From JANMAT01 sp031359995 (GTDB lineage Bacteria > Actinomycetota > Acidimicrobiia > Acidimicrobiales > Ilumatobacteraceae), in assembly GCA_031359995.1 (NCBI GenBank), contig JANMAT010000227.1, forward strand, positions 1 to 9,959: a stretch of DNA of 9,959 nucleotides, in the 5' to 3' direction. Every line of letters starts with the position of its first letter. Positions within the stretch are counted from its first letter, which is position 1. Positions 1 through 6,607 of the stretch are shown here, in pieces. The notes beneath the pieces were generated by a model. The model was not told the origin of the DNA, ran no database searches, and was given only the letters and a program-made list of their open reading frames with translations. A program made the translations under genes and the position numbers.

Positions 1-6
1 CCCCTG

Positions 7-1092
7 CTACACGTTGAAGCGGAACTCGGTGACGTCGCCGTCAGAGAACTCGTACTCCTTGCCTTCGACCCGGAGCTTGCCCAGCTCCTTGGCCTTGGCC
101 CACGAGCCGAGCGAGAGCAGCTCCTCGCAGCCGATCACCTCGGCGCGGATGAAGCCGCGCTGGATGTCGCTGTGGATGCGGCCGGCGCACTCGGGCGCCT
201 TGGAGCCGGCGCGGAACGTCCACGCCCGGGTCTCCTTCTCGCCGGTGGTGAGGAACGTGCGCAGGCCGAGCAGGTGGTACGCGGCGCGCACCATGCGGGG
301 CAGCGCTCCCTCGCCCAGGCCGAAGCCGTCGAGCATCTCCTTGCGGTCCTCGCCTTCCAACTGCGCCGCTTCCGCTTCGAGCTGCACGCACATGCCGATG
401 ATCTCGACCTCGTGGCCGAGCTCGGCGAACTCGGCCTCTACCGGGGCGATCTTCTCGGGGATCTGCTCGAGCTCGTCCTCGCCCACGTTCACCACGACGA
501 GCACGGGCTTGTTGGTCAGCAGGAAGTACGGCTTCAGCGTCTCGCGGTACGCCGCGCTGAGGCCGCCGCGGTAGAGCGGGCGACCGTCGGCCAGCGCGGT
601 GGCGGCGACGGCGAGCGCTTCGGCGTCGTCCACCAGGCTCTTGTCCATGCGCGACGCCTTGGCCGTGCGCGTGGCGATCTTCTCGACGGTCTCCAGGTCG
701 GCCAGGGCCAGCTCGATCTCGAGCACGCGGAGGTGCTCGAGCGGGTCGGGCGAGCCGGGGACGTCGCCGTCCTCGAAGGCCCGCAGCACGAACACGATGG
801 CATCGACCTCGCGGATGTTGGCGAGGAACCGGTTGCCCAGGCCCTCACCCTTGGAGGCGCCTTCCACCAGTCCGCCGATGTCGACCACCTCGACCTGGGC
901 GAACACCTGCTTCTTGGTCTTCGACATCGCGCCGAGCGCGTCGACGCGGGCGTCGGGCACCATGGCCACGCCGATGTTCGGGTCCTTCGTCGCGAACGCG
1001 TAGGGCGCGGCGAGCGCGCCGCCGGACGTGAGGGCGTTGTACAGCGAGCTCTTGCCCGCGTTGGGGAGGCCGACCAGGCCGAAGCGTTCCAT
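7..1092 (-). CDS. ychF: YchF family ribosome-associated P-loop ATPase (OLA1/YchF)
   Basis: The protein has 361 residues, close to the usual length of about 363 for bacterial YchF. The P-loop GLPNAGKSS lies at residues 8-16, the G3-like DIGGLVEGAS at 71-80, and the strongly YchF-like stretch KGEGLGNRFLANIREVDAIV at 81-100. The G4 position reads NVGE (202-205) instead of NKxD, which is the family hallmark explaining ATP rather than GTP preference. Residues from about 278 to the end form the TGS domain, ending in the typical DGDVTEFRFNV. Family members are cytosolic, bind ribosomes and have been linked to translation and oxidative-stress responses. The ATG has no Shine-Dalgarno upstream. A TAGCCT hexamer (complement of 1105-1110) ends 12 bases before the start and could give a very short leader. 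The gene is divergent from the SOS-controlled DUF222 gene and appears monocistronic within the window. Confidence 0.96.
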   Translation of the reverse strand: MERFGLVGLPNAGKSSLYNALTSGGALAAPYAFATKDPNIGVAMVPDARVDALGAMSKTKKQVFAQVEVVDIGGLVEGASKGEGLGNRFLANIREVDAIVFVLRAFEDGDVPGSPDPLEHLRVLEIELALADLETVEKIATRTAKASRMDKSLVDDAEALAVAATALADGRPLYRGGLSAAYRETLKPYFLLTNKPVLVVVNVGEDELEQIPEKIAPVEAEFAELGHEVEIIGMCVQLEAEAAQLEGEDRKEMLDGFGLGEGALPRMVRAAYHLLGLRTFLTTGEKETRAWTFRAGSKAPECAGRIHSDIQRGFIRAEVIGCEELLSLGSWAKAKELGKLRVEGKEYEFSDGDVTEFRFNV

Positions 1093-1150
1093 ACCGAATC
1101 GGAGAGGCTACCGGGGTGAGCCGTCGCCCGACGAGTGTGCCGGTCAGGGG

Positions 1151-1179
1151 TTGCGAGGCGAACGTATGTTCGCTATAGT
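1151..1179 (+). promoter_or_regulatory. Promoter of the DUF222/HNH gene, apparently leaderless
   Basis: TTGCGA (1151-1156) and TATAGT (1174-1179) are separated by exactly 17 bp, a good match to sigma-70-type -35 and -10 elements. Initiation 6-8 bases after the -10 would fall at about 1185-1187, directly at the ATG at 1188. No Shine-Dalgarno is present, so the mRNA is probably leaderless or nearly so. The spacer contains the LexA operator. The start site is inferred from spacing, not measured. Confidence 0.75.
1158..1173. promoter_or_regulatory. LexA operator (SOS box), perfect 16-bp palindrome
   Basis: GCGAACGTATGTTCGC is a perfect 16-bp palindrome containing CGAAC-N4-GTTCG, the Gram-positive/actinobacterial LexA consensus. 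It fills the spacer between the -35 and -10 hexamers, where bound LexA would block RNA polymerase. This predicts repression in normal growth and induction after DNA damage. Some 13E12-repeat (DUF222) genes of Mycobacterium tuberculosis are known to carry SOS boxes, which supports the reading. The divergent ychF start is 66 bp away on the other side, so an effect there is less likely. Confidence 0.88.
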
Positions 1180-1187
1180 GATGACCA

Positions 1188-2393
1188 ATGGTTGATGCCT
1201 TCGAAGAGGCGATCGACACCTTCACGGTGTCCTGCAACCCAATGGATCTGGTCCGGGCCTTCCAGCTCTTCGACCGGTTCCGAGCCCTGTTGGTCCAGGT
1301 CGTCGGTGGTTTCGACGCACAGCAGCTCTACGAACTCGATGGCGCCACGTCGATGACGGCGTGGCTCCGCACCCACGCCCGCCAGTCGGGCGCCACCGCC
1401 GGTTCCTTCGTGAACCAGGCTCGCCGCCTGCGCTCGTTGCCCCTCACCGAGGCGGCCGCGCTCGACGGCACGTTGTCGGCCGACCAGGTGAAGGTCGTGC
1501 TGGCCAACGTGAGCGAGCGCGCCTTGCCGCTGTTCGCCGAGGTCGAGGCCGAGCTGGTGCCCATGCTCGCCGAGCTCAGCATGCCCGACACGGTCATCGT
1601 CGCCCGCGAGTGGGCGGCCCGGGCCGAGGCCGTCGTCGATGCCGACGCCGAGCCGCGCGAAGCGGCCGGCGGCCACTTGTCGCAGGGCCCCGACGGTCGC
1701 TGGCGACTCGATGCCGAGCTGTCGGCCGAGGGTGGCGCGGTGATCGACAAGGCCATCAAGGCGGCCATCACCGTCGACGTCGATGGTGAGCCGGCACGCA
1801 CCGCGGCGCAGCGACGGGCCGACGCGCTGGTCGACGTGTGCCGCTGGTTCCTCGATCATCGGGAGGAACCGCCGGCCACCCGCAACCGTCCGCACCTCGA
1901 GGTCGTGCAGAGCGCGACCGACTACGCCAGGGGCGGGCCGGCCACGCTGTCGGCCGTCACGCCCATCGCTGCGGCGGTGGCGGCCCGGCTGGCGTGCGAC
2001 TGCGCCGTGCACCGAGTGCTGCGCACCGGACGATCGCACATCCTCGACTACGGCACGGCCACCCGTCTCGTCTCGCCGGCGCTGTTTCGGGCCTTGGTGC
2101 TGCGCGATCGCCACTGCCGGTTCCCCGGCTGTGACCGCCCGCCCGACTGTTGCGAAGCACACCACATCAGACCGGTCAGCGCCCGCGGCCCGACGTGTCA
2201 GGAGAACCTGGCCCTGTTCTGCACCCGCCACCACCACGTGATGCACCTGCCTGGTTGGCGCGTGGTCATGACGCCCGACGGCGTGCTCACCGTCACCACG
2301 CCGTTCGGGCGTGAGCTGGTCAGCGTGCCGCTGCCGCTGGTGGGCTCGCTCGCGCTGCCCATGCCCCTGCCGTTCGCGGTGGGTCAGCCGTGA
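1188..2393 (+). CDS. DUF222 / 13E12-repeat family protein with C-terminal HNH endonuclease domain
   Basis: The protein has 401 residues. Residues from about 20 to 285 are the alanine- and arginine-rich helical DUF222 region. The C-terminus is an HNH nuclease fold: C310-x4-C315 (RHCRFPGCDRPP), HHI at 325-327, N340, then C345-TRH-H with H348-H350. The paired C-x4-C and C-x2-H probably hold a structural zinc, while the HHI, N and final H positions form the metal-dependent nicking site. All these residues are present, so the nuclease looks intact. The family is abundant in actinobacteria, often in many copies per genome, and its biological role is unsettled. A LexA box in the promoter predicts DNA-damage induction. 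The ATG at 1188 is preferred because it sits at the expected transcription start; the nearby ATG at 1181 is out of frame and stops after four codons. Specificity and substrate cannot be told from the sequence. Confidence 0.93.
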   Translation: MVDAFEEAIDTFTVSCNPMDLVRAFQLFDRFRALLVQVVGGFDAQQLYELDGATSMTAWLRTHARQSGATAGSFVNQARRLRSLPLTEAAALDGTLSADQVKVVLANVSERALPLFAEVEAELVPMLAELSMPDTVIVAREWAARAEAVVDADAEPREAAGGHLSQGPDGRWRLDAELSAEGGAVIDKAIKAAITVDVDGEPARTAAQRRADALVDVCRWFLDHREEPPATRNRPHLEVVQSATDYARGGPATLSAVTPIAAAVAARLACDCAVHRVLRTGRSHILDYGTATRLVSPALFRALVLRDRHCRFPGCDRPPDCCEAHHIRPVSARGPTCQENLALFCTRHHHVMHLPGWRVVMTPDGVLTVTTPFGRELVSVPLPLVGSLALPMPLPFAVGQP

Positions 2394-2397
2394 GCGG

Positions 2398-2421
2398 GCG
2401 CGTGGGCGGGGCCCACCGCGC
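2398..2421 (+). terminator. GC-rich hairpin between the DUF222 and PHP genes
   Basis: The arms 2398-2407 and 2411-2421 can form a 10-bp stem (GCGC+GTGGGC against GCCCAC+GCGC) with one bulged C at 2417 and a GGG loop at 2408-2410. It begins five bases after the DUF222 stop codon and ends just before the Shine-Dalgarno of the PHP gene. No T-tract follows, so it is either a U-less terminator or attenuator, or a structure limiting read-through from the SOS promoter into the PHP gene. Confidence 0.45.
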
Positions 2422-2435
2422 TAGAACAGGAACCG

Positions 2436-3455
2436 ATGGATGGATCGCTGCCCTTCACGCCGGTGCAGGCGCTCGAACGGGTGGTGCACTGCCTCGACCG
2501 CTCGTTCGACCAGACCCCGCGGGCCAAGGCCTTCGTGCGGGCGCTCCGTGTGGTGAAGGCGCTCGACCCCGGCGAGCTCGAGGCGTTGGTCGCGGCCGAC
2601 ACCCTCACCGGTCTCGACGGCATCGGTCCGTCGTCGGCGGCCATCGTGAAGGAGGCGCTGCTGGGCAAGGTCCCCGCCTACCTGGCCAAGCTCGAAGCCT
2701 CCACGCAGATCGCCATGTCCGACGGTGCCGCCGCGGTGCGCGCTGCGCTCAAGGGCGACCTGCACTGCCATTCGCTGTGGAGCGACGGTGGTGCGCCGGT
2801 GGAGGCCATGGCCCGCACCGCCATGGCGCTGGGCCACGAGTACCTGGTCCTCACCGACCACTCGCCGCGGCTCACGGTGGCCCACGGCCTCAACCGCGAG
2901 CGTCTGCTGGCCCAGCTGCAGGAGATCGAGGCGTTGAACGCGCAGGTGGCCCCGTTCCGGGTCCTCACGGGCATGGAGGTCGACATCCTGGAGGACGGCC
3001 GCCTCGACCTCGACGACGACCTGCTGGTCCGGCTCGACGTGGTGGTGGCCAGCGTGCATTCGAAGCTGCGCATGGAGCGCACCCCCATGACCGAGCGCAT
3101 GGTGCTGGCCGTGGCCAACCCGCACGTCGACATCCTCGGCCACTGCACGGGGCGCATGATCGGCAAGCGGCCGCCGTCCACCTTCGACGCCGACTACGTG
3201 TTCGCCGCCTGCGCCCAGTTCCACACTGCGGTGGAGATCAACTGCCGGCCCGAGCGGCTCGACCCACCGGAAGAGCTCCTGGCACTGGCCCTCGAGTACG
3301 ACTGCTACCTGAGCATCGACTCCGACGCCCACGCCACCGGCCAGCTCGAATGGCAGCCCCACGGCTGCGAGAAGGCGGCCCAGGCTGGCGTGCCGGTGGA
3401 GCGCATCATCAACACCTGGCCGGTCGACGAGCTCCTGGCCTGGACGAGCGCCTAG
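2436..3455 (+). CDS. PHP-domain metal-dependent phosphoesterase with N-terminal helix-hairpin-helix (PolX C-terminal-like)
   Basis: The protein has 339 residues. The N-terminal ~100 residues include a helix-hairpin-helix-like segment (GLDGIGPSSAA, 59-69), a non-specific DNA-binding motif. The rest is a PHP domain with a complete nine-ligand metal set: H110 and H112 (GDLHCHS), D117, H142 (TDHS), E181 (GMEVDI), H208 (VHS), H236 (GHCTGR), D297 and H299 (SDAHA). This is the three-metal site of PHP phosphoesterases. The order HhH then PHP matches the C-terminal part of bacterial family X DNA polymerases, but there is no nucleotidyltransferase domain. A nuclease or phosphatase role in DNA repair is therefore plausible but unproven. 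AGGAA (2428-2432) is a Shine-Dalgarno three bases before the ATG. The gene lies 42 bp after the SOS-controlled DUF222 gene on the same strand, so partial co-transcription is possible. Histidinol-phosphatase-like activity is an alternative, less favoured because of the HhH segment. Confidence 0.9.
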   Translation: MDGSLPFTPVQALERVVHCLDRSFDQTPRAKAFVRALRVVKALDPGELEALVAADTLTGLDGIGPSSAAIVKEALLGKVPAYLAKLEASTQIAMSDGAAAVRAALKGDLHCHSLWSDGGAPVEAMARTAMALGHEYLVLTDHSPRLTVAHGLNRERLLAQLQEIEALNAQVAPFRVLTGMEVDILEDGRLDLDDDLLVRLDVVVASVHSKLRMERTPMTERMVLAVANPHVDILGHCTGRMIGKRPPSTFDADYVFAACAQFHTAVEINCRPERLDPPEELLALALEYDCYLSIDSDAHATGQLEWQPHGCEKAAQAGVPVERIINTWPVDELLAWTSA

Positions 3456-4288
3456 AGGTACGACGCGCTCGAGGTCTTGGCCCGCTGGTTCAACCGGCGC
3501 ACCAGGGTGTCCGACTCGGTCGCGGTGGCCGGCTGCCCCAGGAAGTAGCCCTGGGCCAGGTCGCAGCCCAGGTGGGTGAGCAGGTCCAGCTCGTTGGGGC
3601 TCTCGATGCCTTCGGCGACCACGAGCATGCCCCGCTCGGCGGCCAGGCTGGCCAGCTCGGTCACCAGTTCCACGGCCCGGCGGTCGCCCTGCACGACCTG
3701 GTGCACGAGGCTGCGGTCGATCTTCAGCATGTCGAGCTCCAGGCGGGCCAGCGCCAGCGTGGTCACGCCGTTCAGGCTCACGTCGTCCAGGGCCACGCGG
3801 GCGCCCAACTCGCGCAGGGCGTCGATGGGCTGGCGCAGGGCCGAGACCTGTCCGAGCATCGAACTGGGCAGCTCCACGATCAGCTGGAACGGGTCCAGGT
3901 GGTTGCGGCTGATCAGGATGTGGATGTCGTCGATGAACCGGCTGCGGGTCAGCTGGAGCACGTCACAGTTGATGCTGATCGACAGCTGCGGCACGCCGGT
4001 GATCTGGTTCCACACCGCGGCGCGCTGCAGCGACTGCTCGAACACGAAGGCGCCGATCTCGACGATCTGCCCGGTCTGCTGGGCGATGGGCACGAACTCG
4101 GCGGCCGGCACCCGGCCCCGGTCGGGGTGCTGCCAACGTACGAAGGCCTCGAAGCCCTCCACGCTGCGGTCGTCCAGTCGCACCCGGGGCTGGTACACCA
4201 CGAAGAACTGCCCGCTGTGCAGCGCCGTGCCCAGCGCCGCGCTGGTGTTGGCCGCATCCAGCAGTCGGCTGAGGTCAGGAAGGTTCAT
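3452..4288 (-). CDS. Stand-alone EAL-domain protein (c-di-GMP phosphodiesterase-like, loop 6 degenerate)
   Basis: The protein has 278 residues, essentially one EAL domain with no visible sensor or membrane segment, so it is probably cytosolic. The ATG at 4288 is chosen over one 33 bases further out because GAGGAG (complement of 4295-4300) sits six bases before it. The EAL signature reads EAF (47-49, followed by VRW). The metal- and substrate-binding positions are kept: E47, N107 (SIN), E139 (VEL), D168-D169, K189 (LKID), E226 (VAEGIE) and Q246 (QGYFLGQP). However, loop 6, normally DDFGTGYSSL, reads DDVSLNGVTT with no length change. Loop 6 affects metal binding and dimerisation in this family, so the enzyme may be weak, differently controlled, or a c-di-GMP sensor. 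Its stop codon overlaps the stop of the convergent PHP gene. No GGDEF partner is in the window. Confidence 0.9.
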   Translation of the reverse strand: MNLPDLSRLLDAANTSAALGTALHSGQFFVVYQPRVRLDDRSVEGFEAFVRWQHPDRGRVPAAEFVPIAQQTGQIVEIGAFVFEQSLQRAAVWNQITGVPQLSISINCDVLQLTRSRFIDDIHILISRNHLDPFQLIVELPSSMLGQVSALRQPIDALRELGARVALDDVSLNGVTTLALARLELDMLKIDRSLVHQVVQGDRRAVELVTELASLAAERGMLVVAEGIESPNELDLLTHLGCDLAQGYFLGQPATATESDTLVRRLNQRAKTSSASYL

Positions 4289-4475
4289 GGCTTGCTCCTC
4301 AGTCCGGGCACAGAGGGCCAATCGGTCAGCCAGACGTTCTCTAAATGGATCTTCCCAGTGATTTGTGTCGAACTTAACAATCGTCGTTGACGATGCCCAG
4401 GAGAAGCGGGTTGGTGCGGGTCACCTCGGGGCCGGTTGGCCGGGGCAGGGCGGTCGCCGGTAGAGTTGAAGCCCT
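4289..4475. other. Intergenic region between the divergent EAL and bL37-like genes
   Basis: This stretch contains no convincing gene. Its left part (about 4335-4395) is clearly more AT-rich than the flanking sequence and probably holds the promoter of the minus-strand EAL gene, although no clean -35/-10 pair stands out. ATCGTC-GTT-GACGAT (4380-4394) is a perfect 6-bp inverted repeat with a 3-base loop and could be an operator. TAGAGT at 4461-4466 fits a -10 element for the plus-strand operon. Confidence 0.5.
4461..4466 (+). promoter_or_regulatory. Possible -10 element of the bL37-like/peptidase/VOC operon
   Basis: TAGAGT matches the TANNNT core of a -10 box. Transcription would begin about 4473, only a few bases before the ATG at 4476, which has no Shine-Dalgarno, so a leaderless start is plausible. 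The best -35 candidate, TTGGCC at 4436-4441, is 19 bp away and weak. Confidence 0.35.
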
Positions 4476-4562
4476 ATGTCGAAGAAGACGAAGAAGAAGA
4501 AGGCCCGCATGCGGCGGTCGAAGGCGAACCACGGCAAGCGCCCAAACATGGGTCGCGGGTGA
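4476..4562 (+). CDS. Small basic ribosomal protein, bL37-like (28 aa)
   Basis: This 28-residue ORF starts MSKKTKKKKARMRRSKANHG and ends KRPNMGRG. It is extremely basic, with 15 Lys or Arg. The KANHGKRPN segment near the C-terminus matches, from memory, the tiny actinobacterial large-subunit protein bL37 (about 24 residues) seen in mycobacterial ribosome structures. Lysine- and arginine-rich micro-proteins of this sort bury themselves in rRNA. Its TGA stop overlaps the GTG start of the downstream peptidase by four bases (GTGA), implying translational coupling. The ATG closely follows a -10-like hexamer and lacks a Shine-Dalgarno. Automated annotation would easily miss it because of its length. 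It would also be hidden if the peptidase were started upstream, since that extension reads this gene's lysine codons in another frame as an acidic tract. Confidence 0.78.
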   Translation: MSKKTKKKKARMRRSKANHGKRPNMGRG

Positions 4563-6607
4563 CCGAGGCTCCTCCGGTCCTACCTCCCCCGGCCACCCGC
4601 CGGGATGACCTCGTCGAGGTCGTCCACGGTGTGGCCGTTCCCGATCCCTACCGTTGGCTCGAAGCCGACGACGACCCGGCCGTGGCCGCCTGGTCGTCGG
4701 CCCAGGACCTGCGTACCCGTCAGGCGCTCGGCGCGCTGGCCAGCCGGCCAGGGTGGCACGAGCGCCTCGTTGCGTTGTTGGCCGAACCGGTCAGCGCCAG
4801 CGCCACCCGACGAGGCCCGTGGCTGTTCACCCTGGAACGCGGTCTCGGCCGCGAGCAGTTCGTCCTCATGGTTCGCCCACTCGACGATCTGACCGCGGTG
4901 CCGCGGGTCCTCGTCGACCCTGCCGGTCTGGCCGGCGACGCCGCGGTGGCCCTCGATTGGTTCTTCCCGTCGCTCGACGGTTCTCGGGTCGCCTACGGCC
5001 TGAGCGAGGGTGGCAACGAGCGCTCCGTGCTCCACCTGCTCGACACCGCCACTGGCGCGGTCCTGGCCGACCGCATCCCGCACACCCACGCCTGCACCGT
5101 GGCGTGGCTGCCCGGCGCCGAGGCGCTGCTGTACATCCGCTACCCCGAGGGCCATGAGTACGGCCGCCGGGTGTACCACCACCGGCTCGGCACCGACTGG
5201 GTCGGCGATCCGCTGGTGTGGGACGCCCTGCCCACGCCGGAGGCGTGGACCGACGTGCAGGTCTCGCCCGACGGTCGCTGGACCGTGGTGTCGGCCATGA
5301 TCGGCTGGTCGCGGGTGGACGTGTGGCGCCGTGACGAGCGCGACGGCACGTGGGCCACGCTGCACGAGGGCGTGGACGCCGTCACCAGCATCCGCTTCGA
5401 CGGCGACCGGTTCCTCGGCCTCACCACGGTCGACGCCGCCAAGGGCCGCGTGGTCGCCATCGACCCGACGTGGCCGAGCACGGCCCACTGGCAGGTGCTG
5501 GTGCCCGAGGGCGACGACGTGGTCGAAGGCATCAGCCCGGTGGCCGGCGGCTTCCTGTGCTGGGGTCTGCGCGACGCCTGCGCCCGCATGACCCTGCACG
5601 GCCCCGACGGTGCCGAGCGCACCGTGGTGCCGCTGCCCGCCGGGGTGTCGCTGGCCGGCCTGGCCGCCAGCCGCGACGACGAGCGGATCGTGCTCCAGGT
5701 CGAGGCGTTCTCAGCGCCGGCCTCGCTGGCCGAGTGGCAGCCCGGCGCACCCGCCCTGCAGCGAGTGGCCGTGCCCGCCGGCGTCACCGTCGACCCCGCC
5801 GCGTTCGCCACCACCCAGACCACGTACCACTCGCTCGACGGCACCGAGGTCGGCCTGTTCCTGGTGCACCGGGCCGACGTGGTGCCCGGCCCCGACGTGC
5901 CGTGCATCCTCACCGGCTACGGCGGCTTCGCCATCGCCGAGACACCGGTCTGGTCGGCCGCCATCGCCGCGTGGTGCGAGCAGGGTGGCCTGTACGCCAT
6001 CGCCGGTCTGCGGGGCGGGCTCGAGCACGGCGAGTCCTGGCACCAGGCCGGCATGCGGGCCAGCAAGCAGCACGTGTTCGACGACTTCGCCGCCGCCGCC
6101 GACCATCTGGTCGCCGCCGGCCTCACCTCGCGCTCGCGCCTCGCCATCCGCGGCGGCTCCAACGGCGGGCTGCTGGTGGGGGCCGCCCTCGTGCAGCGCC
6201 CCGACCTGTGCGAGGCGGTGGTGTGCCAGGTGCCGTTGCTCGACATGGTGCGGTTCCCCCGTTTCCTGATCGCCCGGTTGTGGACCGGCGAGTACGGCGA
6301 CCCCGACCTGCCCGACGAGTTCGCCTGGCTGTGGGGTTACTCGCCCTACCACCGCGTGGTCGACGGCACCTGCTACCCGTCGGTGCTGCTCACCACGGCC
6401 GACGGCGAGGGTCGGGTGCACCCGAGCCACGCCCGCAAGATGGCCGCCGCCCTGCAGCACGCGTCGGCGTGCCAGCACGAGCGGCCGGTGCTGCTGCGCA
6501 TCGAAGCCCGCGCCGGGCACGGCGCCGGCAAGCCCGCCAGCATGCAGGCCGACGAACTGGCCGACATCCTGGCGTTCTGCCAGTGGCGCCTCAGCGGTGG
6601 CTCATGA
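4559..6607 (+). CDS. Prolyl oligopeptidase family serine peptidase (S9A)
   Basis: The protein has 682 residues from the GTG at 4559, a typical prolyl-oligopeptidase length. The N-terminus (DLVEVVHGVAVPDPYRWLE) matches the family's usual start and no signal peptide is seen, so it is probably cytosolic. Residues from about 70 to 410 are the beta-propeller; the C-terminal 250 residues are the alpha/beta hydrolase domain. Visible catalytic features are YGGF (454-457, oxyanion tyrosine), RGGLEHGESW (485-494), the nucleophile S534 in GGSNGG, R619 (equivalent to the substrate-binding arginine) and H654 in AGHGAGK. The catalytic acid position reads Glu: ADGEGRV at 614-620 against the usual DDRV or DTRV, giving E617. 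It probably cleaves short peptides, perhaps after proline. A longer upstream start at 4436 is rejected because it would overlap the bL37-like gene completely. The stop overlaps the VOC gene start (ATGA). Confidence 0.93.
   Translation: MTEAPPVLPPPATRRDDLVEVVHGVAVPDPYRWLEADDDPAVAAWSSAQDLRTRQALGALASRPGWHERLVALLAEPVSASATRRGPWLFTLERGLGREQFVLMVRPLDDLTAVPRVLVDPAGLAGDAAVALDWFFPSLDGSRVAYGLSEGGNERSVLHLLDTATGAVLADRIPHTHACTVAWLPGAEALLYIRYPEGHEYGRRVYHHRLGTDWVGDPLVWDALPTPEAWTDVQVSPDGRWTVVSAMIGWSRVDVWRRDERDGTWATLHEGVDAVTSIRFDGDRFLGLTTVDAAKGRVVAIDPTWPSTAHWQVLVPEGDDVVEGISPVAGGFLCWGLRDACARMTLHGPDGAERTVVPLPAGVSLAGLAASRDDERIVLQVEAFSAPASLAEWQPGAPALQRVAVPAGVTVDPAAFATTQTTYHSLDGTEVGLFLVHRADVVPGPDVPCILTGYGGFAIAETPVWSAAIAAWCEQGGLYAIAGLRGGLEHGESWHQAGMRASKQHVFDDFAAAADHLVAAGLTSRSRLAIRGGSNGGLLVGAALVQRPDLCEAVVCQVPLLDMVRFPRFLIARLWTGEYGDPDLPDEFAWLWGYSPYHRVVDGTCYPSVLLTTADGEGRVHPSHARKMAAALQHASACQHERPVLLRIEARAGHGAGKPASMQADELADILAFCQWRLSGGS

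Noticed and set aside
1122..1133. CGTCG-CC-CGACG inverted repeat in the ychF/DUF222 gap
   Set aside because: The arms are five bases with a two-base loop in GC-rich DNA; this is expected by chance and does not align with promoter elements.
2390..4390. A long plus-strand open frame of 666 codons
   Set aside because: It runs out of frame through the PHP gene and antisense through the EAL gene. The composition is arginine/alanine/glycine- and histidine-rich shadow sequence with no domain, whereas both real genes show complete motifs.
4436..4558. A 41-residue N-terminal extension of the S9 peptidase
   Set aside because: It overlaps the whole bL37-like gene and yields an acidic tract that is only an out-of-frame reading of lysine codons. 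The family-like N-terminus begins just after the GTG at 4559.
5350..6603. Upstream part of a 628-codon plus-strand frame that contains the VOC gene
   Set aside because: Before 6604 it is the shadow of the S9 peptidase in another frame, dominated by Arg, Ala and Gly. The real VOC start is the ATG overlapping the peptidase stop.
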